Source of the DNA: Bacteroides propionicifaciens DSM 19291 = JCM 14649 | Lineage (GTDB): Bacteria > Bacteroidota > Bacteroidia > Bacteroidales > Bacteroidaceae | Length of the DNA stretch: 64,000 nucleotides | NCBI RefSeq assembly: GCF_000375405.1 | Contig: NZ_AQWS01000001.1 | Span: 120,401 to 184,400, forward strand | Direction: 5' to 3' | Part shown: one piece after another, positions 53,564-63,411 of the stretch | Layout: every line of letters begins with the position of its first letter | Position numbering within the stretch: the stretch's first letter is position 1 | The notes under the pieces: model-generated | Database searches by the model: none | What the model saw: the letters and a program-made list of their open reading frames with translations, nothing else | What the model was told of the DNA's origin: nothing | Made by a program: the position numbers and the translations under genes

Positions 53564-54157
53564 TCATCTAAAATAACTGTTACAGTTGGGGATTCTTTGC
53601 TGACTCATTAAGCCACTGACCAATATAAAATAAGGAGGAAGGCAGCCATTTTTGCCCCATTTAAGTTCTAATCCAAGCACCTTCGCAGTTGTTTTAGCGA
53701 TGTCAAAACCATAAGCTTCAAGAGAGGGACGGATTCGAGTGGGGAATCGGCAAGGCTTATTCTCTTTCCGTGTGCAGTCCCGATTAAGACAATAGTGACA
53801 ATTACCTGCAAAAAAAGCTAAAGCAGTTCCTTTAGCTTGTTCTGCGTTTAGGAGTTGAGGATCGACTAGGGCTCGAACTTCTTTCATTACTTGACGTGAT
53901 ACTTGCTCAATATTAAGATCAATAGATTTATTAATAAACTCTTGTTCAAAATGGATTTGACTACCTATTATATAAGTATAAGAGAAATGTTGAATTCGAC
54001 TTAGTGGATCGTACTCAAAGGGTGGACAGGCCCAAGAGTTTTGGTAGCTTGGGCAAGCTTGACAGTATTTAATAAACTCCTGCTGATTCCTATACTCTTT
54101 AAGATAGTTCTTTGTCGATAGCTCGGCAATATGGTTTTCTATTCTGTAGTCAGCCAT
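53564..54157 (-). CDS. DUF2284 predicted metal-binding protein
   Basis: Protein of 197 residues with cysteine clusters CQACPSYQNSWACPPF (about 32-47) and CHYCLNRDCTRKENKPCRFP (about 120-140), the DUF2284 pattern thought to bind an Fe-S cluster or zinc. Soluble, with no signal peptide. It is separated from the upstream flavin enzyme by a terminator. Function unknown. Confidence 0.85.
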   Translation of the reverse strand: MADYRIENHIAELSTKNYLKEYRNQQEFIKYCQACPSYQNSWACPPFEYDPLSRIQHFSYTYIIGSQIHFEQEFINKSIDLNIEQVSRQVMKEVRALVDPQLLNAEQAKGTALAFFAGNCHYCLNRDCTRKENKPCRFPTRIRPSLEAYGFDIAKTTAKVLGLELKWGKNGCLPPYFILVSGLMSQQRIPNCNSYFR

Positions 54158-54188
54158 TATTGATGGTGTTTTGGATTTTAAAGATAAT

Positions 54189-54228
54189 AAAAAGCCTAGT
54201 TATCTTCAGTAGATCAACTAGGCTTTTT
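54189..54228 (-). terminator. Terminator of the nitronate monooxygenase-like gene
   Basis: AAAAAGCCTAGTT and AACTAGGCTTTTT form a 13-bp perfect stem, with a T run on the minus strand. Confidence 0.85.
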
Positions 54229-54293
54229 AACAGAATATCATAATGAGTCGGAGGTTTCACAAACTGAAGACCTCTCTAGTTTGTTTATTTGTT

Positions 54294-55316
54294 TTAAACC
54301 AACGACTTTAGCAGACTTTCTACCGACTGCTTTTTCCCCTTGAAACCATTTGTATTGCACCAAAGTGCAATGTAGTCGGCTTCATTGAGCTGATTTGCAT
54401 ATTTACGGATTGATTTTGTCAAGCTATCTTGAAGTGGATAAGTTATTACTGCTCGTGGTGGCTGAGACTCCATGAAATCGATAAATTTATTGCGTACTAC
54501 ACGAATAAATCTACCTGTAAATATTGGTGTGAGCGTTGTATTATCTTTCTCTTGATTGGTAATGGCATCTTTGTGTGCATCACAAGCACCACTCTCATCG
54601 GTCAACAGAAAAGCCGTACCCATTTGTACAGCAACTACTCCAAGCTCAAGAGCAGCATTAACTTGTTCTTTGTCCATTATACCGCCTGAGGCGATTATAG
54701 GAATAGTCAGTGTTTGATTGGCCTGCAATAATAAGGCTTTTAACTCAGTACCTACAGGTGGTTGGTTGAAACTACATAATGGCCCCCCTGATTCGCTTCC
54801 TTGCAATATAATAGCATCAACACCAGCTTCCTGAAAAGCTAGTGCCTCATTCATTGTAGTGGCTGTGCCAATTAAATAAACCTCCGCATCTTTTAATTTC
54901 TTTATGATCGTAGGATTTGGGATTCCGAAAGAGAATGAGCAAATAGGTAGTTGGTATTTAATAATAATATCAACTTGTTGATTGAAACGCCGTTCGTCTC
55001 GCTGAGGAGTTCCTGATGGAAGTCGAGGGGTTAGCTCGAAATGGTTATATACGGGAGTTAAAGCTCGTATTGCTTCTTGAATAGCATCAGGAGTTTCGGA
55101 ATAATGATTAGGAACGAAAAGGTTTACATTAAAGGGGTGATCCGTTAATGCTAGTATTTCTTTTATATCTTCTTCAAAGTCTACAGGTTTAGTATAGCCA
55201 CCCGCATAAGTGCCCAATGCTCCAGAGTTGCTGACTTGGCTCACGAGCTGAGGAGTGGTTATGCCGCCCATTATTGGGCCTTGTATTATGGGATATTTTA
55301 GGTTTAAGTGCTTCAT
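54294..55316 (-). CDS. NAD(P)H-dependent flavin oxidoreductase/nitronate monooxygenase (2-nitropropane dioxygenase-like)
   Basis: FMN-dependent TIM-barrel enzyme of 340 residues. Key segments: the N-terminal YPIIQGPIMGGITTPQLVSQV (flavin loop), VDAIILQGSESGG (phosphate/base site) and ASGGIMDKEQVNAALELGVVAVQMGTAFL. Family members oxidise nitronates or act as enoyl-ACP reductases (FabK-like). The GS-E-G-G-P motif is compatible with nitronate monooxygenase. Single-gene unit with its own terminator. Confidence 0.88.
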   Translation of the reverse strand: MKHLNLKYPIIQGPIMGGITTPQLVSQVSNSGALGTYAGGYTKPVDFEEDIKEILALTDHPFNVNLFVPNHYSETPDAIQEAIRALTPVYNHFELTPRLPSGTPQRDERRFNQQVDIIIKYQLPICSFSFGIPNPTIIKKLKDAEVYLIGTATTMNEALAFQEAGVDAIILQGSESGGPLCSFNQPPVGTELKALLLQANQTLTIPIIASGGIMDKEQVNAALELGVVAVQMGTAFLLTDESGACDAHKDAITNQEKDNTTLTPIFTGRFIRVVRNKFIDFMESQPPRAVITYPLQDSLTKSIRKYANQLNEADYIALWCNTNGFKGKKQSVESLLKSLV

Positions 55317-55917
55317 ACACTTACTTATTTATGTTAGTATCAATTCTATGCAAAAATAAGTAATTCTAATGAGCTTTTGAAATCAAACGACTTAAAATAC
55401 TATCATTTAGATATAATAAAATGATTTAATTAGGATTACTGCTTAATATACAACCTATTGGTATTTTTATTGTATAAATATAGCGGTGCAAAGGAAATGA
55501 ATATTTTTGTGAAAAGACAAGCTTTTGGAGTGGATTTACAGAAAAGCGCGCCCCACTGGAGCACGCTTTATTTGAATTTGTAATTAAAACAGTGAAAAAC
55601 ATTAATTAATACTCAGCTAAAGTAAGTCAAAATTAACTAGATGAAGTGGATTACAAACAGAGTTTATCAGAGCAAAGTATGTTAGTTAATCCCGACTTAT
55701 TTTAGTTTGTTTCTTGAGTTAATGAAATAAATATGATAGCTGTTTTACTTCTATAATAACGTACTAGTTGGTGTTTATGTTTATTGTTCTGCTGTCTATT
55801 ATTCATTATTTATAGCTATTTATAATAATAATACGCAAGCTGACTTGTATTATATTATGTTGTTTTATCTGCAAAAGTTGCCAAATGCCATCAAATAATT
55901 ACTAAATAAACTGTCTT
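55317..55917. other. 600-bp AT-rich intergenic stretch
   Basis: It contains a TATTTTTG element on the minus strand (55351-55358) that may serve the flavin oxidoreductase gene. It also holds one GC-rich hairpin at 55543-55569 (AAAGCG/CGCTTT). No coding frame with protein-like composition is seen. Confidence 0.5.
55543..55569. repeat. Isolated GC-rich hairpin
   Basis: AAAGCG and CGCTTT enclose CCCACTGG, which can pair further (CC/GG). It is in the middle of an AT-rich gene-free stretch, with no gene end on either strand. Confidence 0.35.
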
Positions 55918-56034
55918 ATGTTTAAATTATTCATTTTGATAACCTTTTTATTCATTTTGGAAGCCTGGATTATCCCAAAAGAGCTAATTTTAAAGCATGA
56001 AAAAGCTGTTTTTTTACGGATTATACCTCATTAG
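55918..56034 (+). CDS. Possible 38-residue membrane peptide
   Basis: Short frame starting MFKLFILITFLFILEAW with one hydrophobic helix and a basic tail. It overlaps the first 38 nt of the next gene. A hydrophobic peptide can arise by chance in AT-rich DNA, so this is tentative. Confidence 0.25.
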   Translation: MFKLFILITFLFILEAWIIPKELILKHEKAVFLRIIPH

Positions 56035-56359
56035 TGTTTTACTGTTTCTGGCTTCATCCTTGCTTACTGCTTATAGCTTGGCTATGGGTAAGGCTGTTTT
56101 TGCTCATTGCTTGATTGGAGGTTTATTCCTTTTAATTGGGTTGAGCTTATTTATACGTTGTCATCAGATTGTAAATATGAGCCCTTCTGTTAATCAGTAC
56201 GAACCCAATACTTCAAATAATATTGAATTGCATAGGAACTGGGAAAGGTTGTTCTACTCTGAGCTTTTGATGCTACTGGTGATAGCACTTATTAGTATAC
56301 TGGTGTTTAGTATGATTTACTTCCGACTTTTTGTAGAGAAGACAACACTTTTCGATTAG
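55997..56359 (+). CDS. Three-span membrane protein of unknown function
   Basis: Protein of 120 residues with spans at about 4-28, 33-53 and 88-112, and a hydrophilic central loop (QIVNMSPSVNQYEPNTSNN). No motif recognised. It is 66 nt upstream of the rubredoxin gene on the same strand. Confidence 0.55.
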   Translation: MKKLFFYGLYLISVLLFLASSLLTAYSLAMGKAVFAHCLIGGLFLLIGLSLFIRCHQIVNMSPSVNQYEPNTSNNIELHRNWERLFYSELLMLLVIALISILVFSMIYFRLFVEKTTLFD

Positions 56360-56425
56360 TTTAGAATAGTATTTCTTTTAACCAGGCTATACCAAGCTGT
56401 AGTTATAAATTAAATTTAAGAAAGA

Positions 56426-56614
56426 ATGGATAATATAAAATATGTGTGTATTGTGTGTGAGTACGTTTATAACCCACGTCGTGGAGATGCTGATGGGGAT
56501 ATAGCACCAGGCACAAGTTTTGAAGAGCTTCCTGATGATTGGGTTTGCCCTAAATGTGGTGAAGGTAAAATGGCTTTCGAAGAGTACAAGTGGAATCACT
56601 TGAATCTTGATTAA
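56426..56614 (+). CDS. Rubredoxin
   Basis: Small electron carrier of 62 residues with two iron-binding CxxC loops, [10 protein letters not shown] (about 7-16) and [10 protein letters not shown] (about 39-48), and the typical acidic middle [17 protein letters not shown]. It is slightly longer than the 53-54-residue Clostridium type at both ends. In anaerobes rubredoxins feed oxygen- and peroxide-reducing enzymes. No partner is adjacent. Confidence 0.95.
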   Translation: MDNIKYVCIVCEYVYNPRRGDADGDIAPGTSFEELPDDWVCPKCGEGKMAFEEYKWNHLNLD

Positions 56615-56623
56615 ACCAAAGTC

Positions 56624-57202
56624 TTAATCGACCAAAAATATCAAGAAATCGTCGTTGGTTGAGTTGTAAATGTCGCTCCATTGGATAGCCAATGAATCAA
56701 TCTGACGTATGCATGCATTTATATCACTCATGCTGTAACAAACTTTATCTTGGGCCGTATTGATATAATATGTGTCGCGAATTGTATCGTTGTTTATGGT
56801 AAAAATAACTTCTACGGCTTTCTTGGAGGGATCTGATTTATCTAGCTTGACTTTTTTGAAATTGCGAATTTCCGCATTAGCTTCGTTTATCAAGCGTTGC
56901 ATTAAAGAATCATTCTTTTGTAGGTCGTATCCCAGGTTGGTGCTCCAATTTAGCATTGCTGTATCATCTGTGAGAATGTGGTTGGCGTCTCTCTTAAAAT
57001 CTTCAGAGGCAGCTTTGAGGTCAAAAGCAATTTGAGTTAGTTTATCGAATCTTGTATAGCCACTGTCGAGTTCATGTGTGCTTATTAGACTAACTTTATA
57101 TCCTGGGTAGGTATTGTTTAGGTGGTTTAAAAGAAAACTTTGCTTTTGTTTGCACGAAAAAAAGAAAAGAATACAAAAGATACCGAGTGTTGTTTTTATC
57201 AA
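56624..57202 (-). CDS. Putative lipoprotein with TTG start
   Basis: Protein of 192 residues whose leader ends in FFFSC (lipobox cysteine about residue 17). The start codon must be TTG at 57202, since no in-frame ATG precedes the signal peptide and a stop lies six codons upstream. The body is alpha/beta with AVEVIFTINNDTIRDTYYIN. No family recognised. It is convergent with rubredoxin, 9 nt apart. Confidence 0.6.
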   Translation of the reverse strand: MIKTTLGIFCILFFFSCKQKQSFLLNHLNNTYPGYKVSLISTHELDSGYTRFDKLTQIAFDLKAASEDFKRDANHILTDDTAMLNWSTNLGYDLQKNDSLMQRLINEANAEIRNFKKVKLDKSDPSKKAVEVIFTINNDTIRDTYYINTAQDKVCYSMSDINACIRQIDSLAIQWSDIYNSTNDDFLIFLVD

Positions 57203-57918
57203 GTTTATTGGCGTTAATTAGAAACAAGGTAAACTTATAGTTATAATATTTACAGTTGCTTATTAGATATTAAAGATAAACTCAAAAAAAAGAGATTCAC
57301 AAGTTATATCTTCTAATAATCAGTTATTAATAGTCTTTTTCATATAATATAGTTAATTGAGTCGGTTTTTAGCTCTTGTACAGCCCTCTTTTAATCTACA
57401 TTGAATAATTGTTGTCCTTAATAACAAATTATCTGACCTTATTATATTGTACACGTTAGTTTACTTACAAGGCTGATGCAAATCAGTACTTAGCTCACTT
57501 ATTTTGATAAAAATAGTTTTTTTACAAACCTTCATGCAGTATTATTCTATGTGTGTCGTTTACTAGGTGAAGTTAAGTTTTAATGTATTAAAAAGAGGCA
57601 CTGGCTTATTTTGATGATTAAGGTTTTACAGACTTAGTGTTGAACGTGTTTGTGATATATGTTGTAAAATGTATTTAAGCGAAAAGATATTTTATATTAA
57701 GTTAAGGTCGTGTTGTAAGTTTCACGATTTGGTTACAAGCAATTTGGATAACGTTCTTCACTGTTGTTTTATCCTAAGAAAAGAATATGCGTAGTGTCTC
57801 TTTCTATATTAATAATATAAGTTACTAGTGATACGTTTTTTGATAGTTTAGTAAGTGACTTCGACTTTACCTTTTTCATATGAGTTATTTGATTTGATGG
57901 TCTAAGTCAAACTTAAAA

Positions 57919-57953
57919 GCCTGTTGTGTAGTGATTACATGGCAGGTTTTTTG
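57919..57953 (+). terminator. Terminator-like hairpin without an upstream gene
   Basis: CCTGTTGTGTA pairs with TACATGGCAGG (three G-U pairs) with a GTGAT loop, then TTTTTTG. No gene ends upstream on this strand for over 1 kb, so it may end a non-coding transcript. Confidence 0.5.
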
Positions 57954-58010
57954 TTTGTTGTAGTTGCTTAAAAACAAATCAACTCTCTACGGGGTTCGAA
58001 AATAATAGTT

Positions 58011-58018
58011 TATCTTTG
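58011..58018 (+). promoter_or_regulatory. -7 element before the 333-residue protein gene
   Basis: TATCTTTG matches TAnnTTTG, 20 nt before the ATG at 58038; no clear -33 box. Confidence 0.45.
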
Positions 58019-58037
58019 TTCTTATCAAACCAATGAT

Positions 58038-59039
58038 ATGTCAAGCATTATGGTAAGCAGCACTACAGAGTTATATAATAAAGGTTTACATAATTATCAG
58101 GAGTTAATCTTGAGGGTACCTTATGGAACTCCATTATCCCCGATGTTGAGTAGTAAGCTTGCCCAAGTGGAGTCTTGTGCAAATCAACTTTTAGCCAAGG
58201 CTAATGATGATTTGATGGCTCTATACCATGCTAGTGTATTGTTTGAGCTTATGCACGGTTATACTACGCACGATGCCCGTCGCATCCAAAAAGAACTGAC
58301 ACGAGTCTTGCTTCTTGCCGAAGCTGTTCGTAATAGATCCATCTCACGTTCGCTTACAGGTTTGTATGCCATTTTTGATCACGATATTAATAGTAAGTCC
58401 GATTTAGATATAGACGATTTATATCGGTTCTTCGATATGACGGAGGTTACAATCTTGACCTTTGCCTATTATGACGATTATGCGCCTGGCGTATATTACG
58501 ACTATCAACAGCTTTGTGATGATATTTGTAAGAAATCACTAGCTGTCTTTATGGAGTATATCAACCCAGAAGTTGATAAGCTGCTTCTTGCCGATTCAGG
58601 ACAAAAAGAAGAATTAACCACTCGTTATCAGAACGTCGTACGATTAAGCATTTATCTCAATCGGTTAATGCCTTCAGAAGAGGTTTATAATACGCTACAA
58701 GAGTTTATTGTTTCAATACAGGAGTTTCTTGAAAATGAGCTAGGTTATAAACTGCCTGCTTCCTTGATCCCTAATGATCTTTCACTCGATTGGTTTAAGG
58801 AGCAAGAATTGTTTTTAGAGTGTAAAGCCCTAAAAGACTTCAGTTCTTACTTTGAACTCTATCCTACAGGTTATTTTTATATACTTGCTTTTTCGGAATC
58901 TTATTTTCTACATAAAATAGATGATGTACTTTTTTGGAAGAGTTGCTTTAAAAAAGGCAAGGTTATGGAGTATTATGAAAAATATCCCCAAGGGGTGATG
59001 GCAGATACTGCTCTTTTCTACCTCTCGTCATTAAACTAA
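58038..59039 (+). CDS. Hypothetical cytoplasmic helical protein
   Basis: Protein of 333 residues, predominantly helical, with no signal, span or recognisable catalytic motif. Acidic stretches (DHDINSKSDLDIDDLYRFFD) and many Tyr/Leu pairs are visible. It is followed by a strong terminator and preceded by a promoter element, so expression is likely. Family not recognised. Confidence 0.65.
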   Translation: MSSIMVSSTTELYNKGLHNYQELILRVPYGTPLSPMLSSKLAQVESCANQLLAKANDDLMALYHASVLFELMHGYTTHDARRIQKELTRVLLLAEAVRNRSISRSLTGLYAIFDHDINSKSDLDIDDLYRFFDMTEVTILTFAYYDDYAPGVYYDYQQLCDDICKKSLAVFMEYINPEVDKLLLADSGQKEELTTRYQNVVRLSIYLNRLMPSEEVYNTLQEFIVSIQEFLENELGYKLPASLIPNDLSLDWFKEQELFLECKALKDFSSYFELYPTGYFYILAFSESYFLHKIDDVLFWKSCFKKGKVMEYYEKYPQGVMADTALFYLSSLN

Positions 59040-59042
59040 AAT

Positions 59043-59087
59043 AAAGCCTGTAGATGTTTACGTGAATGTAAACTCTACAGGCTTTAG
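59043..59087. terminator. Terminator after the 333-residue protein
   Basis: AAAGCCTGTAG and CTACAGGCTTT, plus an inner GTTTAC/GTAAAC, form a long stem between convergent genes. Confidence 0.85.
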
Positions 59088-59121
59088 TAATTTCGTTTAG
59101 TAGTTTTCATCAAAGAATTTC

Positions 59122-59550
59122 TTAAGCATCAAACTCCAAGGTGTAACCGTTGAAATAGTTCTGCAAATAACGCTGTACTTGATTAACATAGAGTATATCC
59201 TTTGCGCGGATTAATTCCAAAAGTTTGACCCATCCAAGTTTGTGTGCAGTATCCAAATAATACTCTCTTAGATTCGACTCTCTAGGCTCTTGCATTCCTG
59301 CTAAAATAAAAGAATGTGCAGATTTTTTGTGATTTAAATGGATGATTGAGTCTTCTTTTCGATCGATAATAATAGGACTAATCTCTTTTATCGAATAAGC
59401 TTCTAATTCCCAATCAAGCTTGATTTCATTGCCACAAATGTCTGCAATCTTATAAAGCTCTCTTCCTTCAGATTTAAATGGGTTGGACTGTGAAGGAGTA
59501 CGTTTAATTTTTACAATATCTCCAACCTCAAATTGATTAAAAGTTAACAT
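59122..59550 (-). CDS. Hypothetical protein with KOW-like N-terminus
   Basis: Protein of 142 residues. The first 60 have a small-barrel style start (FEVGDIVKIKRTP, ELYKIADICGNEIKLDWE) reminiscent of KOW/SH3-like domains. The rest is helical (LDTAHKLGWVKLLELIRAK). No confident family. Monocistronic. Confidence 0.55.
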   Translation of the reverse strand: MLTFNQFEVGDIVKIKRTPSQSNPFKSEGRELYKIADICGNEIKLDWELEAYSIKEISPIIIDRKEDSIIHLNHKKSAHSFILAGMQEPRESNLREYYLDTAHKLGWVKLLELIRAKDILYVNQVQRYLQNYFNGYTLEFDA

Positions 59551-60101
59551 GGTTGCATTGATTTAATTAAGGTTTGTATTAGTAGGTTCTCTATTAGATA
59601 TAACATATTATAACCTAAAAATGTTTTCGGATATAGTTTTTAACAATCTGGTAGCTAGGGTGTTGTGTGATGAGTACTTTGAGTTTGCAAAACACTCGTA
59701 GAAACATATTCATGGGGTTTATAGGCTTTTTAAGTTCTTGTTAAATAGTTGATTTATTCGTTTTTATTCTTGGTAAACTATTTTTTTAAATTCAAACATT
59801 TAACACTTTGCGTGAGGAAAATGACTATTTGTAAGTAAATATTACGGCCCAAATTGGATCAAAGACTATTTATGCTTCAAAAATGAGTGTTTGGCAAATT
59901 ATCGATGAGTAAGTCGTAGGGGTGGTGCGAGTAAGTCATTTGCCTCAAACCACTAGGCTATTTTAATTATTGGTTTCTATTGCTCGTACAAAGGGGGAGT
60001 AATATTAATTTTAGCCGGGAATTTTGTGTTAAGATTGTTCCTCACACTCAAAAAAATCTATTAACTTTGCGAGTCAAAGGAAAATATAAAAACTTTAAAA
60101 T
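59551..60101. other. 550-bp intergenic stretch before pheT
   Basis: AT-rich, with no coding frame or stable hairpin array seen. It contains only the pheT -7 element. No T-box or leader-peptide structure was recognised. Confidence 0.5.
60062..60069 (+). promoter_or_regulatory. -7 element of pheT
   Basis: TAACTTTG followed by CG; start of transcription near 60076 leaves a leader of about 25 nt. The nearest upstream TTG (60035) is at a long 24-nt spacing. Confidence 0.5.
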
Positions 60102-62564
60102 ATGAATATCTCTTATAATTGGCTGAAAGAGTATGTCGACTTTGACTTAACTCCCGATGAATTAGCCGCTGCTTTAACCTCTACTGGTCTCGAAATAGGC
60201 GAAGTAGAAGAGGTTGAAACCATAAAAGGAGGATTAGAAGGTTTGGTAATAGGTAAGGTTTTAACTTGCGTAGAACATCCTAACTCTGATCACCTACACA
60301 TAACAACTGTTGATTTAGGTTTAGATGAGCCTGTACAGATTGTTTGTGGTGCTCCCAATGTTGCAGCGGGTCAGACTGTTGTTGTGGCTACTGTAGGCAC
60401 AGAACTGTATGACGGAGATTCGAGCTTTAAAATTAAAAAATCAAAAGTTCGTGGCGAAGAGTCATTGGGTATGATTTGCTCCGAAGTTGAAATCGGAGTT
60501 GGAACTGCAACCGAGGGTATAATCGAACTTTCGGAAGAGGTTAAACCTGGTACACTTGCCAAAGAGTATTATAATATTAAAAGTGACTATCTATTAGAGG
60601 TTGATATTACTCCAAACCGTGCAGATGGATGTTCGCACTATGGCGTAGCCCGTGATGTGTATGCTTATCTAAAGCGTAATGGTGTTGCAGCTTCTTTGCG
60701 TAAGCCTTCTGTAGCAGCCTTTGAGGTTGATAATAGCAAACTAGACATCGAGGTTGAAGTTGATAACACTAAGGCTTGTGTTCGTTACGCGGGTCTTAGC
60801 ATGACTGGTGTAACGGTCAAAGATAGTCCTGATTGGTTGAAAGACAAGCTTAATGTAATCGGTGTTCGTCCCATTAATAATGTGGTCGATGTGACCAACT
60901 ACATACTTTTTGCTTTTGGTCAGCCATTGCATTGTTTTGATGCTGATGCGATAAGTTCTAATAAAGTATGTGTTAAGACACTTCCTGAGGGTACCCCTTT
61001 TGTTACCCTAGACGAACAAGAGCGTAAGCTGTCTGAAAATGACCTTATGATTTGTAACGGCGATGAACCTATGTGTATTGCTGGTGTATTTGGTGGTATA
61101 AAATCGGGTGCAACGCACGAAACTACCAATATTTTTATTGAGAGTGCCTATTTCCATCCAACATGGGTGCGTAAGACTGCTCGCCGACATGGCCTGAATA
61201 CAGATGCTTCGTTCCGCTTTGAGCGTGGTGTTGATCCGAATGCCGTAATCTATTGCTTGCAGCTTGCTGCCTTGATGATTAAAGATTTAGCTGGGGGTGA
61301 AATCTCATCTTCTATTAAAGATATATATCCTGAACCTATTAAGGATCAGGTAATCGAACTTGATATTGATAAAATGAATCGCCTAATTGGTAAGGAAATC
61401 CCTGCCGATATGGTGTTGAGTATTATTAGTAGTCTTGAAATGAAAGTTTTGGAGCAATCTGCTGATAAGTTAACACTTTCTGTGCCTGCTTATCGTGTCG
61501 ATGTGCGTCGTGATGTTGATGTGATCGAAGATATTATGCGTATCTATGGTTACAATAATATCGAAGTAAGCGATAGCTTAAAGTTGTCGCTAAGCCCTAA
61601 GGGTGAGGCCGATCGCTCAAATAAACTTCAAAACTTAATCTCTGAGCAGTTAGTAGGTTGTGGATTTAATGAAATATTAAATAATTCACTTACAAAATCT
61701 GCATTATACGAGAATTTAAATAAATTTGCAGCCGATAAATTGGTGATGTTGTTGAACCCGTTGAGTTCTGACCTGAATGCAATGCGTCAGACACTCTTAT
61801 TTGGTGGCTTAACAAGTATAGCAAGAAATGCTAACCGTAAGAATGCTGATTTAAAATTCTTTGAGTTTGGTAACTGCTACTTCTTTGATGCCAGTCGTAA
61901 GGGTGAGCAAAATGAATTGGCTCCATATAGTGAAGGCTACCGCTTAGGTGTATGGGTAACGGGTAAACGAGTTTCGAGCTCTTGGGCACATCCAGATGAG
62001 AAAAGCTCTGTTTTTGAGCTTAAAGCCTATGTTGAAAATATCTTTACTCGCATGGGGATTTCTCCAAAAGCAAGGGTAGAAGAGACTTTCAACGACGAAA
62101 TTATGGCTTCTGGTCTTTCTTATAGATCGCACGGTGGCAAAGAATTGGCTGTTATTGGGGTAGTATCCAATAAAATAACCAAGGCTTTCGATATCGACCA
62201 CGAGGTGTATTATGCTGAGCTAAATTGGGATGAACTCATTAGAGCGACTCGCAAAAACGTGATTAGCTTTAAGGAACTTCCTAAGTATCCTGAAGTACGT
62301 AGAGATTTGGCCTTATTGCTTGATGCATCGGTTCCATTTTCGGCTATTGAAGAGATTGCCAATAAGAGCGAACGCAAACTTCTTAAATCGGTAAGTCTGT
62401 TCGATGTTTACGAAGGCGATAAGCTAGAGGCTGGTAAAAAGTCGTATGCGGTATGTTTCATTCTACAAGATGAAACCAAAACACTGAATGATAAAACAAT
62501 TGATAAAGTTATGTCTAAACTGATTTCAAACCTAGAATCAGAATTGGGTGCGAAACTTAGATAA
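60102..62564 (+). CDS. pheT: Phenylalanine-tRNA ligase beta subunit
   Basis: Beta subunit of the alpha2-beta2 PheRS (820 residues). It has the N-terminal EMAP/tRNA-binding domain (about 40-150, HPNSDHLHITTVDLG, VCGAPNVAAGQ), B3/B4 editing core (about 215-390, NNVVDVTNYILFAFGQPLHCFD, FRFERGVDP), B5 (about 405-475), a catalytic-like core and the C-terminal FDX-ACB anticodon domain (about 725-820, PKYPEVRRDLALLLD). Full length. pheS is not adjacent. yebC follows after 32 nt. Confidence 0.98.
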   Translation: MNISYNWLKEYVDFDLTPDELAAALTSTGLEIGEVEEVETIKGGLEGLVIGKVLTCVEHPNSDHLHITTVDLGLDEPVQIVCGAPNVAAGQTVVVATVGTELYDGDSSFKIKKSKVRGEESLGMICSEVEIGVGTATEGIIELSEEVKPGTLAKEYYNIKSDYLLEVDITPNRADGCSHYGVARDVYAYLKRNGVAASLRKPSVAAFEVDNSKLDIEVEVDNTKACVRYAGLSMTGVTVKDSPDWLKDKLNVIGVRPINNVVDVTNYILFAFGQPLHCFDADAISSNKVCVKTLPEGTPFVTLDEQERKLSENDLMICNGDEPMCIAGVFGGIKSGATHETTNIFIESAYFHPTWVRKTARRHGLNTDASFRFERGVDPNAVIYCLQLAALMIKDLAGGEISSSIKDIYPEPIKDQVIELDIDKMNRLIGKEIPADMVLSIISSLEMKVLEQSADKLTLSVPAYRVDVRRDVDVIEDIMRIYGYNNIEVSDSLKLSLSPKGEADRSNKLQNLISEQLVGCGFNEILNNSLTKSALYENLNKFAADKLVMLLNPLSSDLNAMRQTLLFGGLTSIARNANRKNADLKFFEFGNCYFFDASRKGEQNELAPYSEGYRLGVWVTGKRVSSSWAHPDEKSSVFELKAYVENIFTRMGISPKARVEETFNDEIMASGLSYRSHGGKELAVIGVVSNKITKAFDIDHEVYYAELNWDELIRATRKNVISFKELPKYPEVRRDLALLLDASVPFSAIEEIANKSERKLLKSVSLFDVYEGDKLEAGKKSYAVCFILQDETKTLNDKTIDKVMSKLISNLESELGAKLR

Positions 62565-62596
62565 ACTTTTAATTATAAATTTTATATAATCCTATT

Positions 62597-63331
62597 ATGG
62601 GAAGAGCATTTGAATATAGAAAAGCGAGAAAAATGAAGAGATGGGGCAATATGGCTCGAACTTTCACACGTATTGGTAAAGAAATATCTATTGCAGTGAA
62701 GGAAGGTGGCCCTGACCCGGAAAATAATCCACGCTTAAGAGCTATTGTCCAAACGGCTAAGCGCGAAAATATGCCGAAAGACAATGTTGACCGTGCTATA
62801 AAAAATGCTCTTGGTAAAGACCAAAAGGATTATAAGATGATGAATTACGAAGGGTATGCGCCCCACGGTATTGCGGTTTTTGTTGAAACAGCAACTGACA
62901 ATACTACTCGTACGGTAGCGAATGTGCGTTCTATTTTTAATAAATTTGGTGGTAGTTTGGGTACGTCAGGTAGTGTTGACTTTATGTTTAAGCACAACTC
63001 TGTATTTATCGTAGGTAAGAAAGAGGGAGAATCAGTTGACGATTTGATTCTTGAGCTTATCGACCTAGGTGTTGAAGAGGAGTATGATGAGGATGGTGAA
63101 GAGATTACTATCTATGCTGAATTCCAAGCATTCAATGCTGTACAAACTTATCTCGAAGAGAACGGCTATGAGATTAAGAGTTCTGAATTCACACGTATCC
63201 CTATGGATGAGAAAGATCTTGAGGGTAAGGATCGTGAGGATGTTGAGAAGATGATTGAGCGTCTTGAAGATGATGAAGATGTTCAAGCTGTTTACAGTAC
63301 TTTATCTCATAATGATTCGGAAGAGGAATAA
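62597..63331 (+). CDS. yebC: YebC/PmpR-family DNA-binding/translation factor
   Basis: Protein of 244 residues with the three-domain YebC fold: MGRAFEYRKARKMKRWGNMARTFT start, NMPKDNVDRAIKNALGKD, YEGYAPHGIAVFVE and the acidic C-terminus. YebC proteins are reported as transcription regulators and, more recently, as factors easing ribosome stalling. It is probably co-transcribed with pheT and ends with a terminator. Confidence 0.95.
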   Translation: MGRAFEYRKARKMKRWGNMARTFTRIGKEISIAVKEGGPDPENNPRLRAIVQTAKRENMPKDNVDRAIKNALGKDQKDYKMMNYEGYAPHGIAVFVETATDNTTRTVANVRSIFNKFGGSLGTSGSVDFMFKHNSVFIVGKKEGESVDDLILELIDLGVEEEYDEDGEEITIYAEFQAFNAVQTYLEENGYEIKSSEFTRIPMDEKDLEGKDREDVEKMIERLEDDEDVQAVYSTLSHNDSEEE

Positions 63332-63357
63332 TTTTTATTTTATGTTATGATAGTGGG

Positions 63358-63397
63358 AGGGAAAGTCTTTTAATTAAGGCTTTCCCTTTCTTTTTGA
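63358..63397 (+). terminator. Terminator after yebC
   Basis: AGGGAAAG and CTTTCCCT form the stem, followed by a C/T-rich run with TTTTT. Confidence 0.8.
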
Positions 63398-63411
63398 AAT
63401 TTGCTTTTGTC

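Larger units (their letters stand above)
57203..58037. other. 835-bp gene-free stretch
   Basis: It is AT-rich, with no convincing coding frame. It contains a terminator-like hairpin at 57919-57953 that does not belong to any recognised gene and a TATCTTTG -7 element at 58011-58018 for the following gene. Confidence 0.5.

Noticed and set aside
59551..60101. T-box or attenuator before pheT
   Set aside because: No T-box sequence, leader peptide with Phe codons or terminator; the promoter is only about 25 nt before the start codon.
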